DNA of 64,000 nucleotides, from contig NZ_CP031194.1 of assembly GCF_003344965.1 (NCBI RefSeq), positions 1,736,001 to 1,800,000 of the forward strand, written 5' to 3'. The position numbers and the translations under genes are program-made. The notes beneath the pieces were generated by a model. That model searched no databases. It was not told where the DNA came from and saw nothing but the letters and a program-made list of their open reading frames with translations. This DNA is from Streptomyces paludis. Lineage in GTDB: Bacteria > Actinomycetota > Actinomycetes > Streptomycetales > Streptomycetaceae. This document shows, piece after piece, positions 36,345 to 44,876 of the stretch. Numbering within the stretch: the stretch's first letter is position 1; each line of letters opens with the position of its first letter.

Positions 36345-38471
36345 CTACAACCTGTCCGGCTCCGGCTCCCGTTCACGTACCGGCTCGCGCTCGCGCTCCC
36401 GTACCACCGGCTCGTCCCCCTTCGTCGGCGACGGGAGTTTCACCCGTACGTCCACGGAGGCGGAGGCAGAGGCAGAGGCAGAGGCAGAGGCAGAGGCGGC
36501 CGGCACCGGGCCGCCCAGCAGCTCCCGGCGGCCCGCCAGCAGATACGTCAGCCCGAAGCCCGCCGCGACGACCGTCGCGCCGCCGACCGCGTCCAGGATC
36601 CAGTGGTTGGCGGTGGCGACGATGGCGCAGACCGTGAAGAGGGGGTGGAGCAGGCCGAGGAGCTTCATCCACAGCTTGGGGGCGAGCACCACGATCACCA
36701 CACCGCACCACAGCGACCACCCGAAGTGCAGCGACGGCATCGCCGCGTACTGGTTGGTGAGGGCCGTCAGGGCGCCGTAGTCCGGGTTCGTCAGATCCTG
36801 CGGGCCGTGCACGGTGTCGATGAAGCCGAGGTCCGGCATCAGCCGCGGCGGGGCCAGCGGGTAGAACCAGAAGCCGACCAGCGCCAGCACCGTGGCGAAG
36901 CCGAGTGACGAGCGGGCCCAGCGGTAGTCGGCGGGACGGCGTACGTACAGCACGCCGAGGACCGCCAGCGGGACCACGAAGTGGAACGACGTGTAGTAGA
37001 AGTTGAAGAAGCTCTCCAACCACCCGGTCCGTACGGTCGCGTGGTTGACCCAGTGCTCGATGTCGATCCCGAGCGCCCGCTCGATCGAGTGGATCTGGTG
37101 CGCGTGCTTCTCGGCGGTCTCGCGACCGCCCGTCGCCGCCAGCCGGATGTGCGAGTACGCCGAGTAGCCGACGCGGATGACAAGCAGTTCGAGCAGCAGG
37201 TTCGGCCGGCTCACCAGCCGTTTCCAGAAGGGCGCCAGCGGCACCCGGCCCCAGCGCGAGGGCGCGGGCCGCGCGTACTCCGTCGGGACCGGCTTGTCGA
37301 AGTACGGCGAGGTACGCAGCAGGAACGGCACCGCGCACGCCGCCGCGAGCGCGGCGATCAGCGGTACGTTCTCCCGCAGCGGGGCGAGCACCTTCATGTT
37401 CGGCAGCATCATCTTGCCCGGCAGCGTCATCACCAGGATCACCACCGCCGGCCACACCAGCCGGTCGCGCGCCCGGGAGCCGACCCGTCCCACCAGCGCC
37501 AGCAGTACCCACAGCAGCTGGTGCTGCCAGGCGGCCGGCGATACGGCGATCGCGGCGCAGCCGGTCAGCGCGACGGCCAGCAGCAGCTGCCCGTCCCGGG
37601 CGTACCTCGCGGCCCGGCGGAGCGCGAGGAAGACCACGCCCGCCGCCAGGACGACGAAGAGCGCGACCTCCAGCGGCCCTTCCAGGCCGAAGCGGAGCAG
37701 CGCGCCGTGCAGGGACTGGTTGGCGAGGCTGTCGGCGCGCTCGCCGAGCCCGGCGCCCGCCACATGGTGCACCCAGTACGCCCACGAGTCGCCCGGCATG
37801 GCGGCCCAGGCCAGCGCCGTCCCGGCGGCGAAGGTCCCGGCCGAGGTGACGGCCGCCCGCTTCCGCCCGGCCAGCCACAGCAGCGGCGCGAAGAGGAGGA
37901 CGGCGGGCTGGAGCGCCGCGCCGACGCCGACGAGGATCCCGGCGCCGCGTTCGTTCCGTACGGCGAGTGTGCCGAGCAGCACCAGCAGGACGGGGATGAT
38001 GCTCGTCTGCCCGAGCGAGAAGCTGTTGCGCACCGGCAGGGACAGCATCAGCAGGCTGATCGCGACCGGCGCGGCCAGCAGTCCGGTACGGCGCGACACC
38101 TGCCCCGGCAGCGCCCGCGCCACGACCAGGCCGAGGGCGACGACCAGCAGCAGGGTCCCCAGGGTCCAGACGACGCCGAGGCTCTCCTCCGCCGAGCGGG
38201 CCAGTGGCTTCAGTACGAGACCGGCGAACGGCGTTCCGGTGAACTGCCCTGTGTCGTACAGTGATCCCGGCACATGCAGGACGCCGTTCTCACCGATCCA
38301 GGTCTCCAGATCGGTGAGCCGTTCCCCGGGCGGCTGCCGGAGCACCGCCGCCGCCTGTCTTACCGCCAGCACCGCGGCGACCAGCCAGAGCACTGCGCGG
38401 GCCCTCCCGAGCCCACTTCCCGCAGCACCCGCCGCCGCACCGCCGTGCGCGCTGTGCTCTGCATTCGCCAC
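36345..38471 (-). CDS. Fused GT87-type mannosyltransferase and PAP2 phosphatase membrane protein
   Basis: 708 aa. The first about 400 residues form a polytopic GT87 (DUF2029) domain, related to polyprenyl-phosphate-dependent mannosyltransferases, with the acidic LTDLETWIGENG after the first segment. Residues about 430-640 are a second polytopic PAP2/Aur1-like domain with MPSLHFGWSLWCG and ANHWILDAVGG, the His-containing phosphatase motifs. The C-terminus is cytosolic low complexity: an Ala-Ser repeat coded by seven GAGGCA-type hexamers (36457-36498) and an Arg/Glu-rich REREREPVREREPEP tail. It may build or release a polyprenyl-linked or inositol-phosphate glycolipid; that is inferred from the two domains. 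Confidence 0.85.
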   Translation of the reverse strand: MANAEHSAHGGAAAGAAGSGLGRARAVLWLVAAVLAVRQAAAVLRQPPGERLTDLETWIGENGVLHVPGSLYDTGQFTGTPFAGLVLKPLARSAEESLGVVWTLGTLLLVVALGLVVARALPGQVSRRTGLLAAPVAISLLMLSLPVRNSFSLGQTSIIPVLLVLLGTLAVRNERGAGILVGVGAALQPAVLLFAPLLWLAGRKRAAVTSAGTFAAGTALAWAAMPGDSWAYWVHHVAGAGLGERADSLANQSLHGALLRFGLEGPLEVALFVVLAAGVVFLALRRAARYARDGQLLLAVALTGCAAIAVSPAAWQHQLLWVLLALVGRVGSRARDRLVWPAVVILVMTLPGKMMLPNMKVLAPLRENVPLIAALAAACAVPFLLRTSPYFDKPVPTEYARPAPSRWGRVPLAPFWKRLVSRPNLLLELLVIRVGYSAYSHIRLAATGGRETAEKHAHQIHSIERALGIDIEHWVNHATVRTGWLESFFNFYYTSFHFVVPLAVLGVLYVRRPADYRWARSSLGFATVLALVGFWFYPLAPPRLMPDLGFIDTVHGPQDLTNPDYGALTALTNQYAAMPSLHFGWSLWCGVVIVVLAPKLWMKLLGLLHPLFTVCAIVATANHWILDAVGGATVVAAGFGLTYLLAGRRELLGGPVPAASASASASASASASVDVRVKLPSPTKGDEPVVREREREPVREREPEPDRL
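36457..36498. repeat. Hexanucleotide repeat coding Ala-Ser
   Basis: Seven units of GAGGCA/GAGGCG (five perfect GAGGCA at 36463-36492) inside the GT87-PAP2 gene. Slippage here would lengthen or shorten the Ala-Ser linker without shifting the frame. Confidence 0.85.
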
Positions 38472-38686
38472 GCCGCGCCGACCCTCCGTCCCGAATTACG
38501 CCCGTCCTGGGCATAGAGCCTCGCACTGTCTTGCTGAAGAGACTCAGGCAACCCCCTCTTCGCCTGACTGTCACCCTTGTTTTGGCCGAATGCCCCTGAC
38601 TTCCGCGATATGTTCCCGCCGGAAACTAATTCCCGCCCAGAGACTCAACGACAGAGACAACACCCCGACCGTCACGGAGAGACCCC

Positions 38687-39355
38687 ATGTCACAGGAGCA
38701 GTGGAACACCGTCGACCGTTACTTCACCGACCGGCTCTCGCCGGACGACGAGGCGCTCTCCGCCGCCCTCGCCGCCGCCGACGCGGCCGGCCTGCCCGCC
38801 ATCGGCGTGGCCCCGAACCAGGGCAAGCTGCTGCATCTGCTGGCCCTCACCCAGGGGGCCCGTACGGTACTGGAGATCGGCACGCTCGCGGGCTACAGCA
38901 CCATCTGGCTGGGGCGCGCGCTGCCCGACGACGGCCGGCTGATCTCGCTGGAGTACGACCCGGCGCACGCCGAGGTCGCGCGCGCCAATCTCGCGCACGC
39001 CGGGCTCGACAAGATCGCCGAGGTACGGACCGGGGCGGCGCTGGACTCGCTGCCGGCGCTGGCCGCGGAGGGCGCGGGCCCGTTCGACCTGGTGTTCATC
39101 GACGCCGACAAGCGCAACAACCCGCATTACCTGGAGTGGGCGCTGAAGCTCACCCGGCCGGGCAGCCTGATCATCGTGGACAACGTCGTACGCGGCGGCG
39201 GAGTGGCCGACCCGGACACCACCGATCCGTCCATGCGCGGCGTCCAGCTCATGATCGAGCAGATCGCCGCGAACCCGAAGCTCTCCGCGACGGCCGTGCA
39301 GACGGTCGGGAGCAAGGGATACGACGGGTTCGCGCTGATCCGCGTGCTCGCCTGA
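38687..39355 (+). CDS. O-methyltransferase (catechol/caffeoyl-CoA type)
   Basis: 222 aa. Cation-dependent O-methyltransferase of the Methyltransf_3 family: VLEIGTLAGYSTIWLGRALP, LISLEYDPAHAEVARAN, FDLVFIDADKRNNPHYLEWA (metal-binding Asp) and SLIIVDNVVRGGGVADPDT. These enzymes methylate catechols or similar phenols using SAM and Mg. It is cytosolic and stands alone. ATG 38687 has GAGAGACC upstream. A perfect 19-bp hairpin follows its stop. Confidence 0.9.
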   Translation: MSQEQWNTVDRYFTDRLSPDDEALSAALAAADAAGLPAIGVAPNQGKLLHLLALTQGARTVLEIGTLAGYSTIWLGRALPDDGRLISLEYDPAHAEVARANLAHAGLDKIAEVRTGAALDSLPALAAEGAGPFDLVFIDADKRNNPHYLEWALKLTRPGSLIIVDNVVRGGGVADPDTTDPSMRGVQLMIEQIAANPKLSATAVQTVGSKGYDGFALIRVLA

Positions 39356-39360
39356 CGGGT

Positions 39361-39407
39361 GCGCGTACGTATGTACGTACGCCTGGCATACGTACATACG
39401 TACGCGC
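39361..39407. terminator. Bidirectional terminator, perfect 19-bp stem of GTAC-rich sequence
   Basis: GCGCGTACGTATGTACGTA (39361-39379) pairs perfectly with 39389-39407 over a 9-nt loop, between the convergent O-methyltransferase and MFS genes. The stem is built of alternating GTAC steps, unusually AT-containing for this genome. Confidence 0.85.
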
Positions 39408-39467
39408 TAACGGGGGGATCGCATGCGTGGGCAGTCCCCCGGCCCCCCGTCAGCACGTACGTACCGT

Positions 39468-41582
39468 TCACTCCCTCACCCGCGCCACATGGTCCCCCGG
39501 CGGCTCCTCCCGTCTCCTCGGCCGCTCGCTCTCCGAACCGCACAGTTCGCTGTTCAGGTCGTGTACGAGCCGCACCAGATCGGTCGGCCGCTCCGGCCCC
39601 CACCAGTCCCCCAGCAGCTCCGCGAGCGACTCCTCGCGCGCCGCCGCCAGCTCCCGCGCCACCTCCGCGCCCCGCTCGGTGAGCACCAGCTCCACCCCCA
39701 CGCGCCGGACGAGCCCGCGCTCCTCCAGCTGCCGGGACGCCTCGGTGACGGACGCGAGGGGTACGGGTGTGGTCTGCGCCAGGGCGGCGGGCCGGACCAC
39801 GCCGTGGCGCCGGACGCGCAGCAGCAGCCAACTGGCCGCCGGGAGCAGGTCGTACCCCGCCCTGGCCGTGATCTTCTCGTAGATCCGCCGGCGCCCCTCG
39901 CGGGTGCCGAGCACCGACAGGGCGCGGGCCACCTCGTCGTGCGAGGAGCGGACGACCGGGTTGGACGCCAGGGTCTCGCTGGCCTCCGGGGCGGTCACCG
40001 AGCCGCGCAGCTTGTCCTCCTTGAGGAACCAGGCCACCACGAACCCCACCAGCACCACCGGCACCCCGTACAGAAAAACGTCGGTGATGGACGTCGCGTA
40101 CGCGTGCAGGACCGGCGCCCGCAGCGCGTCCGGCAGCCGGGCGAGGGACTGCGGGTCGGCGGCCAGCTCGCCCGCGCTGGCGCCCGGCGGCAGCGGCTTG
40201 CCCGTCAGCGCGGTGGCGAGCTTCTCCCGGAGGAGGTGGGTGAAGATCGTGCCGAAGACGGCGACGCCGAAGGACGCGCCGATGGAGCGGAAGAAGGTCG
40301 CGCCCGAGGTGGCGACGCCGAGGTCCTGGTAGCTGACGGCGTTCTGCACGACCAGCACCAGGACCTGCATGACCAGCCCGAGACCGGCGCCGAAGACGAA
40401 GAAGTAGGCGCTCATCCGCCACGTACCGCTGAACTCGGTGAGCTGGTGGAGGAGCAGCAGCCCGACGGCGGTCACCCCGGTGCCCAGGATGGGGAACACC
40501 TTCCAGCGGCCCGTACGGCTGACGATCTGCCCGGAGAGCGTGGAGGTGAGCAGCAGCCCGAGCACCATCGGCAGCAGATGCACCCCCGACATGGTGGGGG
40601 TGACCCCCTGCACGACCTGGAGGAACGTCGGCAGATAGGTCATCGTCCCGAACATCGCGAAGCCGACGATAAAGCTGATGCACGCGACCATCGTGAACGT
40701 CCTGAGCCGGAACAGCCGCAGCGGCAGTACGGGTTCGGCGGCGCGCCGCTCGACACGGATGAAAACCGCGAGGAGTACGAGTCCGAGCAGCCCGAGGCCG
40801 ATGATCCGGGCGGAGTCCCAGGGCCAGGTGGTGCCGCCGAGCGAGGCGACGAGCACGAAACAGACGGCGACGGACGCGATCAGGAAGGTGCCGAGGTAGT
40901 CGATGGTGTGCTTCGTCCGGTGCACGGGGATGTGCAGGACGGTCGCAATGACGAGCAGCGCGAGGGCGCCGAGCGGCAGATTGACGTAGAAGACCCAGCG
41001 CCAGCTGAGGTGCTGGGTGAAGAAGCCGCCGAGCAGCGGCCCGAGGACGCTCGTCGCGCCGAACACGGCGCCGAACAGGCCCTGGTACTTGCCGCGTTCG
41101 CGCGGCGGGACCAGATCGCCGACGATCGCCATCGACAGCACGATCAGCCCGCCGCCGCCGAGGCCCTGGAGCGCGCGGAAGCCGATGAGCTGCGGCATGT
41201 TCTGGGCGATGCCGCAGAGGGCGGAGCCGATGAGGAAGATGACGATGGCGGTCTGGAAGAGCCTCTTGCGGCCGTACTGGTCACCGAGCTTGCCCCAGAG
41301 GGGGGTGGCGGCGGTGGAGGCGAGCAGATACGCGGTGACGACCCAGGAGAGGTGTTCGAGGCCGCCGAGGTCGCTGACGATGGTCGGCAGGGCCGTGGAC
41401 ACGATCGTCTGGTCGAGGGCGGCGAGCAGCATGCCCATGAGGAGCGCGCCGATGGCGACGAGTACGGTGCGCGGCTTCCGGCCGTTGCCGGGGTCAGGGG
41501 CAGGGGTCGGGGCTGGATCCGGGGCAGGGGATGCGGCCGGATCCGGGGGCGGATCCGCCGGGGGGCTCGCTTCCTGGGCCAT
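39468..41582 (-). CDS. DHA2-type MFS drug exporter fused to a MarR-like winged helix
   Basis: 704 aa. Residues about 35-535 carry 14 hydrophobic segments of an EmrB/QacA-type exporter. Motif A is GKLGDQYGRKRLFQ; the motif C-like region includes GFRALQGLGGGGLIVLSMAI. The N-terminus is Pro/Ala/Asp repeats. Residues about 555-690 look like a MarR-type winged helix (SWLLLRVRRHGVVRPAALAQ, ASVTEASRQLEERGLVRRVG, LVLTERGAEVARELAAAREE), so the transporter carries a cytosolic DNA-binding-like or drug-sensing domain. It would export hydrophobic drugs by proton antiport. Whether the C-terminal domain binds DNA while membrane-bound is unknown. Confidence 0.88.
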   Translation of the reverse strand: MAQEASPPADPPPDPAASPAPDPAPTPAPDPGNGRKPRTVLVAIGALLMGMLLAALDQTIVSTALPTIVSDLGGLEHLSWVVTAYLLASTAATPLWGKLGDQYGRKRLFQTAIVIFLIGSALCGIAQNMPQLIGFRALQGLGGGGLIVLSMAIVGDLVPPRERGKYQGLFGAVFGATSVLGPLLGGFFTQHLSWRWVFYVNLPLGALALLVIATVLHIPVHRTKHTIDYLGTFLIASVAVCFVLVASLGGTTWPWDSARIIGLGLLGLVLLAVFIRVERRAAEPVLPLRLFRLRTFTMVACISFIVGFAMFGTMTYLPTFLQVVQGVTPTMSGVHLLPMVLGLLLTSTLSGQIVSRTGRWKVFPILGTGVTAVGLLLLHQLTEFSGTWRMSAYFFVFGAGLGLVMQVLVLVVQNAVSYQDLGVATSGATFFRSIGASFGVAVFGTIFTHLLREKLATALTGKPLPPGASAGELAADPQSLARLPDALRAPVLHAYATSITDVFLYGVPVVLVGFVVAWFLKEDKLRGSVTAPEASETLASNPVVRSSHDEVARALSVLGTREGRRRIYEKITARAGYDLLPAASWLLLRVRRHGVVRPAALAQTTPVPLASVTEASRQLEERGLVRRVGVELVLTERGAEVARELAAAREESLAELLGDWWGPERPTDLVRLVHDLNSELCGSESERPRRREEPPGDHVARVRE

Positions 41583-41724
41583 GCGGTGTCGCTCGCTCTC
41601 TGCTCCGGGCGCCTCAGATGTCCATCCTGACCGCTCCGTCCCGTTATGGCCTGCCGGGATCGCCCCCGCCGCTCAGGGCGGCACTGCATAATCAGCGGCA
41701 GTTCAAGGGGAGGGGACCCAAACA

Positions 41725-42978
41725 GTGAGCGGACAGCTCTGTCCCGAATGCGGTACGCCGCGGGCCGCGCTGGGCAGACCCGGCTGCGGCTGCGCGGAAC
41801 GCGCCGTACAAGCCGTGCAGGCCGGACGTTCGGAGGAGATAGCGGCGTCGGAGGACTTCCATCCGATGCGCATCAGGCCGTACGTGCCGGTGCCGCCGGG
41901 GGGCGAGGACGAGGCGGACGCGGGCGCGGGCGCGGCGGGCGTGGAGGCAGGCGCCGGCGGAGACGCGGCCGAGGTGGCCGCTCCACCACTACCCGAACCG
42001 GCCGCCGCACCGGCCGTCGAGGACGACCGGCCGACCACCGCGCTACGGGTGATCCCGTCCCCAGCGGCGGCCACGACGGCGGCCACAACGGCATCCGCGG
42101 CGGCGGCCGAGACGGCCGTCCTGCCCGTCATCGCGCCCGGGCCGCCCGCCGCCACCGGGGCCCCGCCCGGACCCCCGCCCGGGTACGGGTACGGGCCCGC
42201 ACCCGTACCCACCCCGGAGCCCGCCGCCGAGCCCGAGCCCGCGCGCGGGCGACGCAGATCCCTCCGGGTCGCGGCGATCGCGGCGGCGACCGTGGCGGTG
42301 GTCGGTACGGCGGCGTTCGCGGGCGGGCTGTTCCAGGGGGACGGGGAGCGGGACACGGCGCTCAAGGACAGTACGTACGCGGGCCGGCCGGACCCGAAGG
42401 CGACCGGCGCGGACACGTCCGCGTCACCGTCCGCCACATCGTCGCCGTCGGACTCCGGGGGTACGGGGACCGCCGCGGCCACGGGGTCGGCGCCGACGGA
42501 CACGGCGTCGTCCACCGCGTCTCCGGAGACGTCGGCGTCAGCATCCGACGCGGCGGCGGCCGGGGCGGGTACGGACACAGGCGCGGGCACGGGCGGCACG
42601 GGCACGTCCTCGTCCGAGGAGCCGGACACCTCCAAGTCCACCAAATCCGCGGGGACTTCGGGCCCTTCCGGATCGACGGGCTCCCCGAAGGGCCCAACGG
42701 CGTCGGCCGACCCCGATCCCGATCCGGCGGGCGCGACACTGCGGGTCGGTGACTCCGGGCCCGAGGTCGTGGAACTCCAGCAGCGGCTTAAGCAGCTCTG
42801 GCTGTTCCCGGGGGCGGCGAACGGGCAGTTCGACGCGAGCGTCGAGGAGGCCGTCAAGGTCTTCCAGTGGTCCCGGAACGCCCTGACGGACCCGCTCGGG
42901 GTGTACGGGCCGGACACCCGGCGCGCACTGGAGGCGGAGACCAAGCAGGGACAGGGGCCCGGACGGGGACGCGGCTAG
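41725..42978 (+). CDS. Zinc-ribbon, single-pass membrane protein with peptidoglycan-binding domain
   Basis: 417 aa. Cytosolic N-terminus has a short Cys cluster (LCPECGTPRAALGRPGCGCA), a likely zinc ribbon, then an acidic/Pro-rich stretch with HPMRIRPYVPVP. One membrane helix (RVAAIAAATVAVVGTAAFAG, about residues 178-197) is followed by a Ser/Thr/Gly-rich extracellular spacer. The C-terminal PG_binding_1 domain reads LRVGDSGPEVVELQQRLKQL and DASVEEAVKVFQWSRNALTD. It links the cytosol to the cell wall, in the manner of a wall-state sensor or anchor; function inferred. GTG 41725 has AAGGGGAGGGG about 9 bases upstream. Confidence 0.85.
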   Translation: MSGQLCPECGTPRAALGRPGCGCAERAVQAVQAGRSEEIAASEDFHPMRIRPYVPVPPGGEDEADAGAGAAGVEAGAGGDAAEVAAPPLPEPAAAPAVEDDRPTTALRVIPSPAAATTAATTASAAAAETAVLPVIAPGPPAATGAPPGPPPGYGYGPAPVPTPEPAAEPEPARGRRRSLRVAAIAAATVAVVGTAAFAGGLFQGDGERDTALKDSTYAGRPDPKATGADTSASPSATSSPSDSGGTGTAAATGSAPTDTASSTASPETSASASDAAAAGAGTDTGAGTGGTGTSSSEEPDTSKSTKSAGTSGPSGSTGSPKGPTASADPDPDPAGATLRVGDSGPEVVELQQRLKQLWLFPGAANGQFDASVEEAVKVFQWSRNALTDPLGVYGPDTRRALEAETKQGQGPGRGRG

Positions 42979-43027
42979 CAGGTCCTGGGCGGGAACGGAC
43001 GGGGTCGCGCGTGCGGCGATCGACCCG

Positions 43028-43091
43028 CTTTGTATAATGACGAAACAAAGTGGCCCCGTCCGTTCACCCTGACCGGCGGGCGGGGCCACTT
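43028..43091 (+). terminator. Hairpin terminator preceded by an AT-rich stem and TATAAT
   Basis: AAGTGGCCCCG (43048-43058) pairs perfectly with CGGGGCCACTT (43081-43091), a likely terminator for the gene ending at 42978. Just before it, CTTTGT and ACAAAG form a smaller stem around a perfect TATAAT (43033-43038). The TATAAT has no good -35 partner, but a promoter for the HAD gene at 43168 cannot be excluded. Confidence 0.55.
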
Positions 43092-43167
43092 GTCTTTGTT
43101 CCTCCCGTTCCCCCCCCCAGTTCTCCCAGCTCCCCCGCAGCTCCCGCTCCCGCCCTGGAGTACGCCC

Positions 43168-43854
43168 ATGACGCCCGCCGCCCCCGTCCTCACCGCCCGC
43201 GCCCTGCTGCTGGACATGGACGGCACGCTCGTCAACTCGGACGCCGCCGTGGAGCGCTCCTGGGGTGTCTGGGCCGACGAGAACGGCTTCACCCTCGACG
43301 AGGTCATGAAGGTCTCGCACGGCCGTCAGGCGCACGCCACCATGGCCGTACTCCTCCCGGACCGTCCGGCCGAGCGGAACCTCGCCGACAACCGCGCCAT
43401 GCTCGCCAGGGAGACCGCCGACACGGACGGGGTGGTGCCGGTCCCCGGCGCTCCCGCCTTCCTGGCCGCCCTCGCCGGTCTGCCGCACGCCCTGGTCACC
43501 TCGGCCGACGCGGCTCTCGCCGGGGCCCGGATGGCGGCGGCGGACCTGCCGGTGCCGGCGGTCCGCGTCACCGCCGAGGACGTCACGGCGAGCAAGCCCG
43601 ACCCGGAGGGCTTCCTCCTCGGCGCGGCCACCCTGGGCATCGCCCCGGCGGACTGCGTGGTCTTTGAAGACTCCGAGGCCGGCATCCTGGCGGCGCGCGC
43701 GGCGGGCATGCGCGTGGTCGGCGTGGGCCCGCGGGCGGCGGACCTGGGCCCGGACGCGCACGTCGAGGACCTCACGCGGCTGCGGGTGACGGCCGCGCCG
43801 TCGGGCGGCATCGCCCTGTACTTGACCGAGCCGGCCCCCGTACCCACCGCCTGA
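43168..43854 (+). CDS. HAD-superfamily phosphatase (sugar-phosphatase like)
   Basis: 228 aa. HAD subfamily I with motif I LLLDMDGTLVNSDAAV (nucleophile Asp and second Asp), motif II ALVTSADAALA, motif III Lys in TASKPDPEGFLLGA and motif IV VVFEDSEAGILAARAAGM. The helical cap between motifs I and II (WGVWADENGFTLDEVMKVSH) places it with sugar-phosphate and glycerol-3-phosphate phosphatases of the YfbT/GPP type. GGAG lies about 7 bases before ATG 43168. The exact substrate is uncertain. Confidence 0.9.
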   Translation: MTPAAPVLTARALLLDMDGTLVNSDAAVERSWGVWADENGFTLDEVMKVSHGRQAHATMAVLLPDRPAERNLADNRAMLARETADTDGVVPVPGAPAFLAALAGLPHALVTSADAALAGARMAAADLPVPAVRVTAEDVTASKPDPEGFLLGAATLGIAPADCVVFEDSEAGILAARAAGMRVVGVGPRAADLGPDAHVEDLTRLRVTAAPSGGIALYLTEPAPVPTA

Positions 43855-43907
43855 CAACGACCGCCATCATCTGACGGACCGCCCGGCCGACCGACCGGCG
43901 CGCCGTC

Positions 43908-44756
43908 TCACCCCCGCGCGCCCTCCTCCCCGTACCGCCGCATGAACTCCGTCATGCGCTCCACCGCGCCCGCCGGCTCACCGAAGTGGATGCCGAGCTG
44001 CTCGGCCCCGGCGGCCTCCCACCGGCGCGCGTAGCGCGCGAGCGCCGCGATCTCCCGGTCGGAGTCGGTCAGCGAGATCACGGTCCCGGCCCGGACCCGC
44101 CGCCCGGCGGCAAGCGTGCGCAGCGTCTCCTTCCGGGCCGTGAACTCGTCCGGCGTGAGCCCGAACGCCTGCCACATGTCACCGACGCGCGCCGCCCTGC
44201 GCAGCGCCGCGTCCGACGTTCCGCCGATCATCAGCGGTACGGGGGCGGTCGGCCGGGGCTCGAACACACCGGACTCCGCCGCGTAGAAACGCCCCCGGAA
44301 GCCCGTACCGTCCGCTCCCCCGACGCCGCCCGTGCGGTGCAGCCGCTGGATCAGCTCGATGGCCTCGTCCGTACGGGCGCCCCGGTCGCCGAACTCCACC
44401 CGCAGCGCGTCGAACTCCGACCGCTCCCAGCCGACCCCGACCCCCAGCACGACCCGCCCCGGCGCGAGCCGTTCCAGCGTGGCGGTCTGCTTGGCGAGCA
44501 GGAACGGATCCCGGAGCGGCAGGATGAGCACGGAGGTGCCGAGGGTGATCCGGTCCGTGACCGCCGCGATGTGCGCGAGCAGCGTGAGCGGCTCGAAGAC
44601 GCCGCCGTAGACGGGACCGTACGGCGCCGGCGGCAGCGGATGGTCCGGCAGCCATACGGCGGCGTAGCCGAGCGCCTCGGCGTGCCGCGCGAGGGCGACG
44701 ACGGTGCGGGGGTCGGCCCCCGGCGCCCCGTCCGGCAGGACGACGCCCAGACGCAT
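43908..44756 (-). CDS. LLM-class F420-dependent oxidoreductase
   Basis: 282 aa, luciferase-like barrel. Segments MRLGVVLPDGAPGADPRTVV, HAEALGYAAVWLPDHPL, TDRITLGTSVLILPLRDPFL, ATLERLAPGRVVLGVGVGWE and PVPLMIGGTSDAALRRAARV match actinobacterial F420-dependent members. Such enzymes pass hydride between F420 and varied substrates. ATG 44756 is chosen because the conserved start MRLGVVLPD begins there; a GTG-rich extension reaches 44834. It is convergent with the HAD gene, 53 bases away. Substrate unknown. Confidence 0.87.
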   Translation of the reverse strand: MRLGVVLPDGAPGADPRTVVALARHAEALGYAAVWLPDHPLPPAPYGPVYGGVFEPLTLLAHIAAVTDRITLGTSVLILPLRDPFLLAKQTATLERLAPGRVVLGVGVGWERSEFDALRVEFGDRGARTDEAIELIQRLHRTGGVGGADGTGFRGRFYAAESGVFEPRPTAPVPLMIGGTSDAALRRAARVGDMWQAFGLTPDEFTARKETLRTLAAGRRVRAGTVISLTDSDREIAALARYARRWEAAGAEQLGIHFGEPAGAVERMTEFMRRYGEEGARG

Positions 44757-44876
44757 GGTCTCTTCTGCTGTCCTCGACAGTCGGGATGACTCCATACGAC
44801 GGACGCTAAGGCGTGACACCGGTGTCACGGTCAAGGCGCACGCAGGACCGATGCCGGCCCTCGTACCCGTACCACC

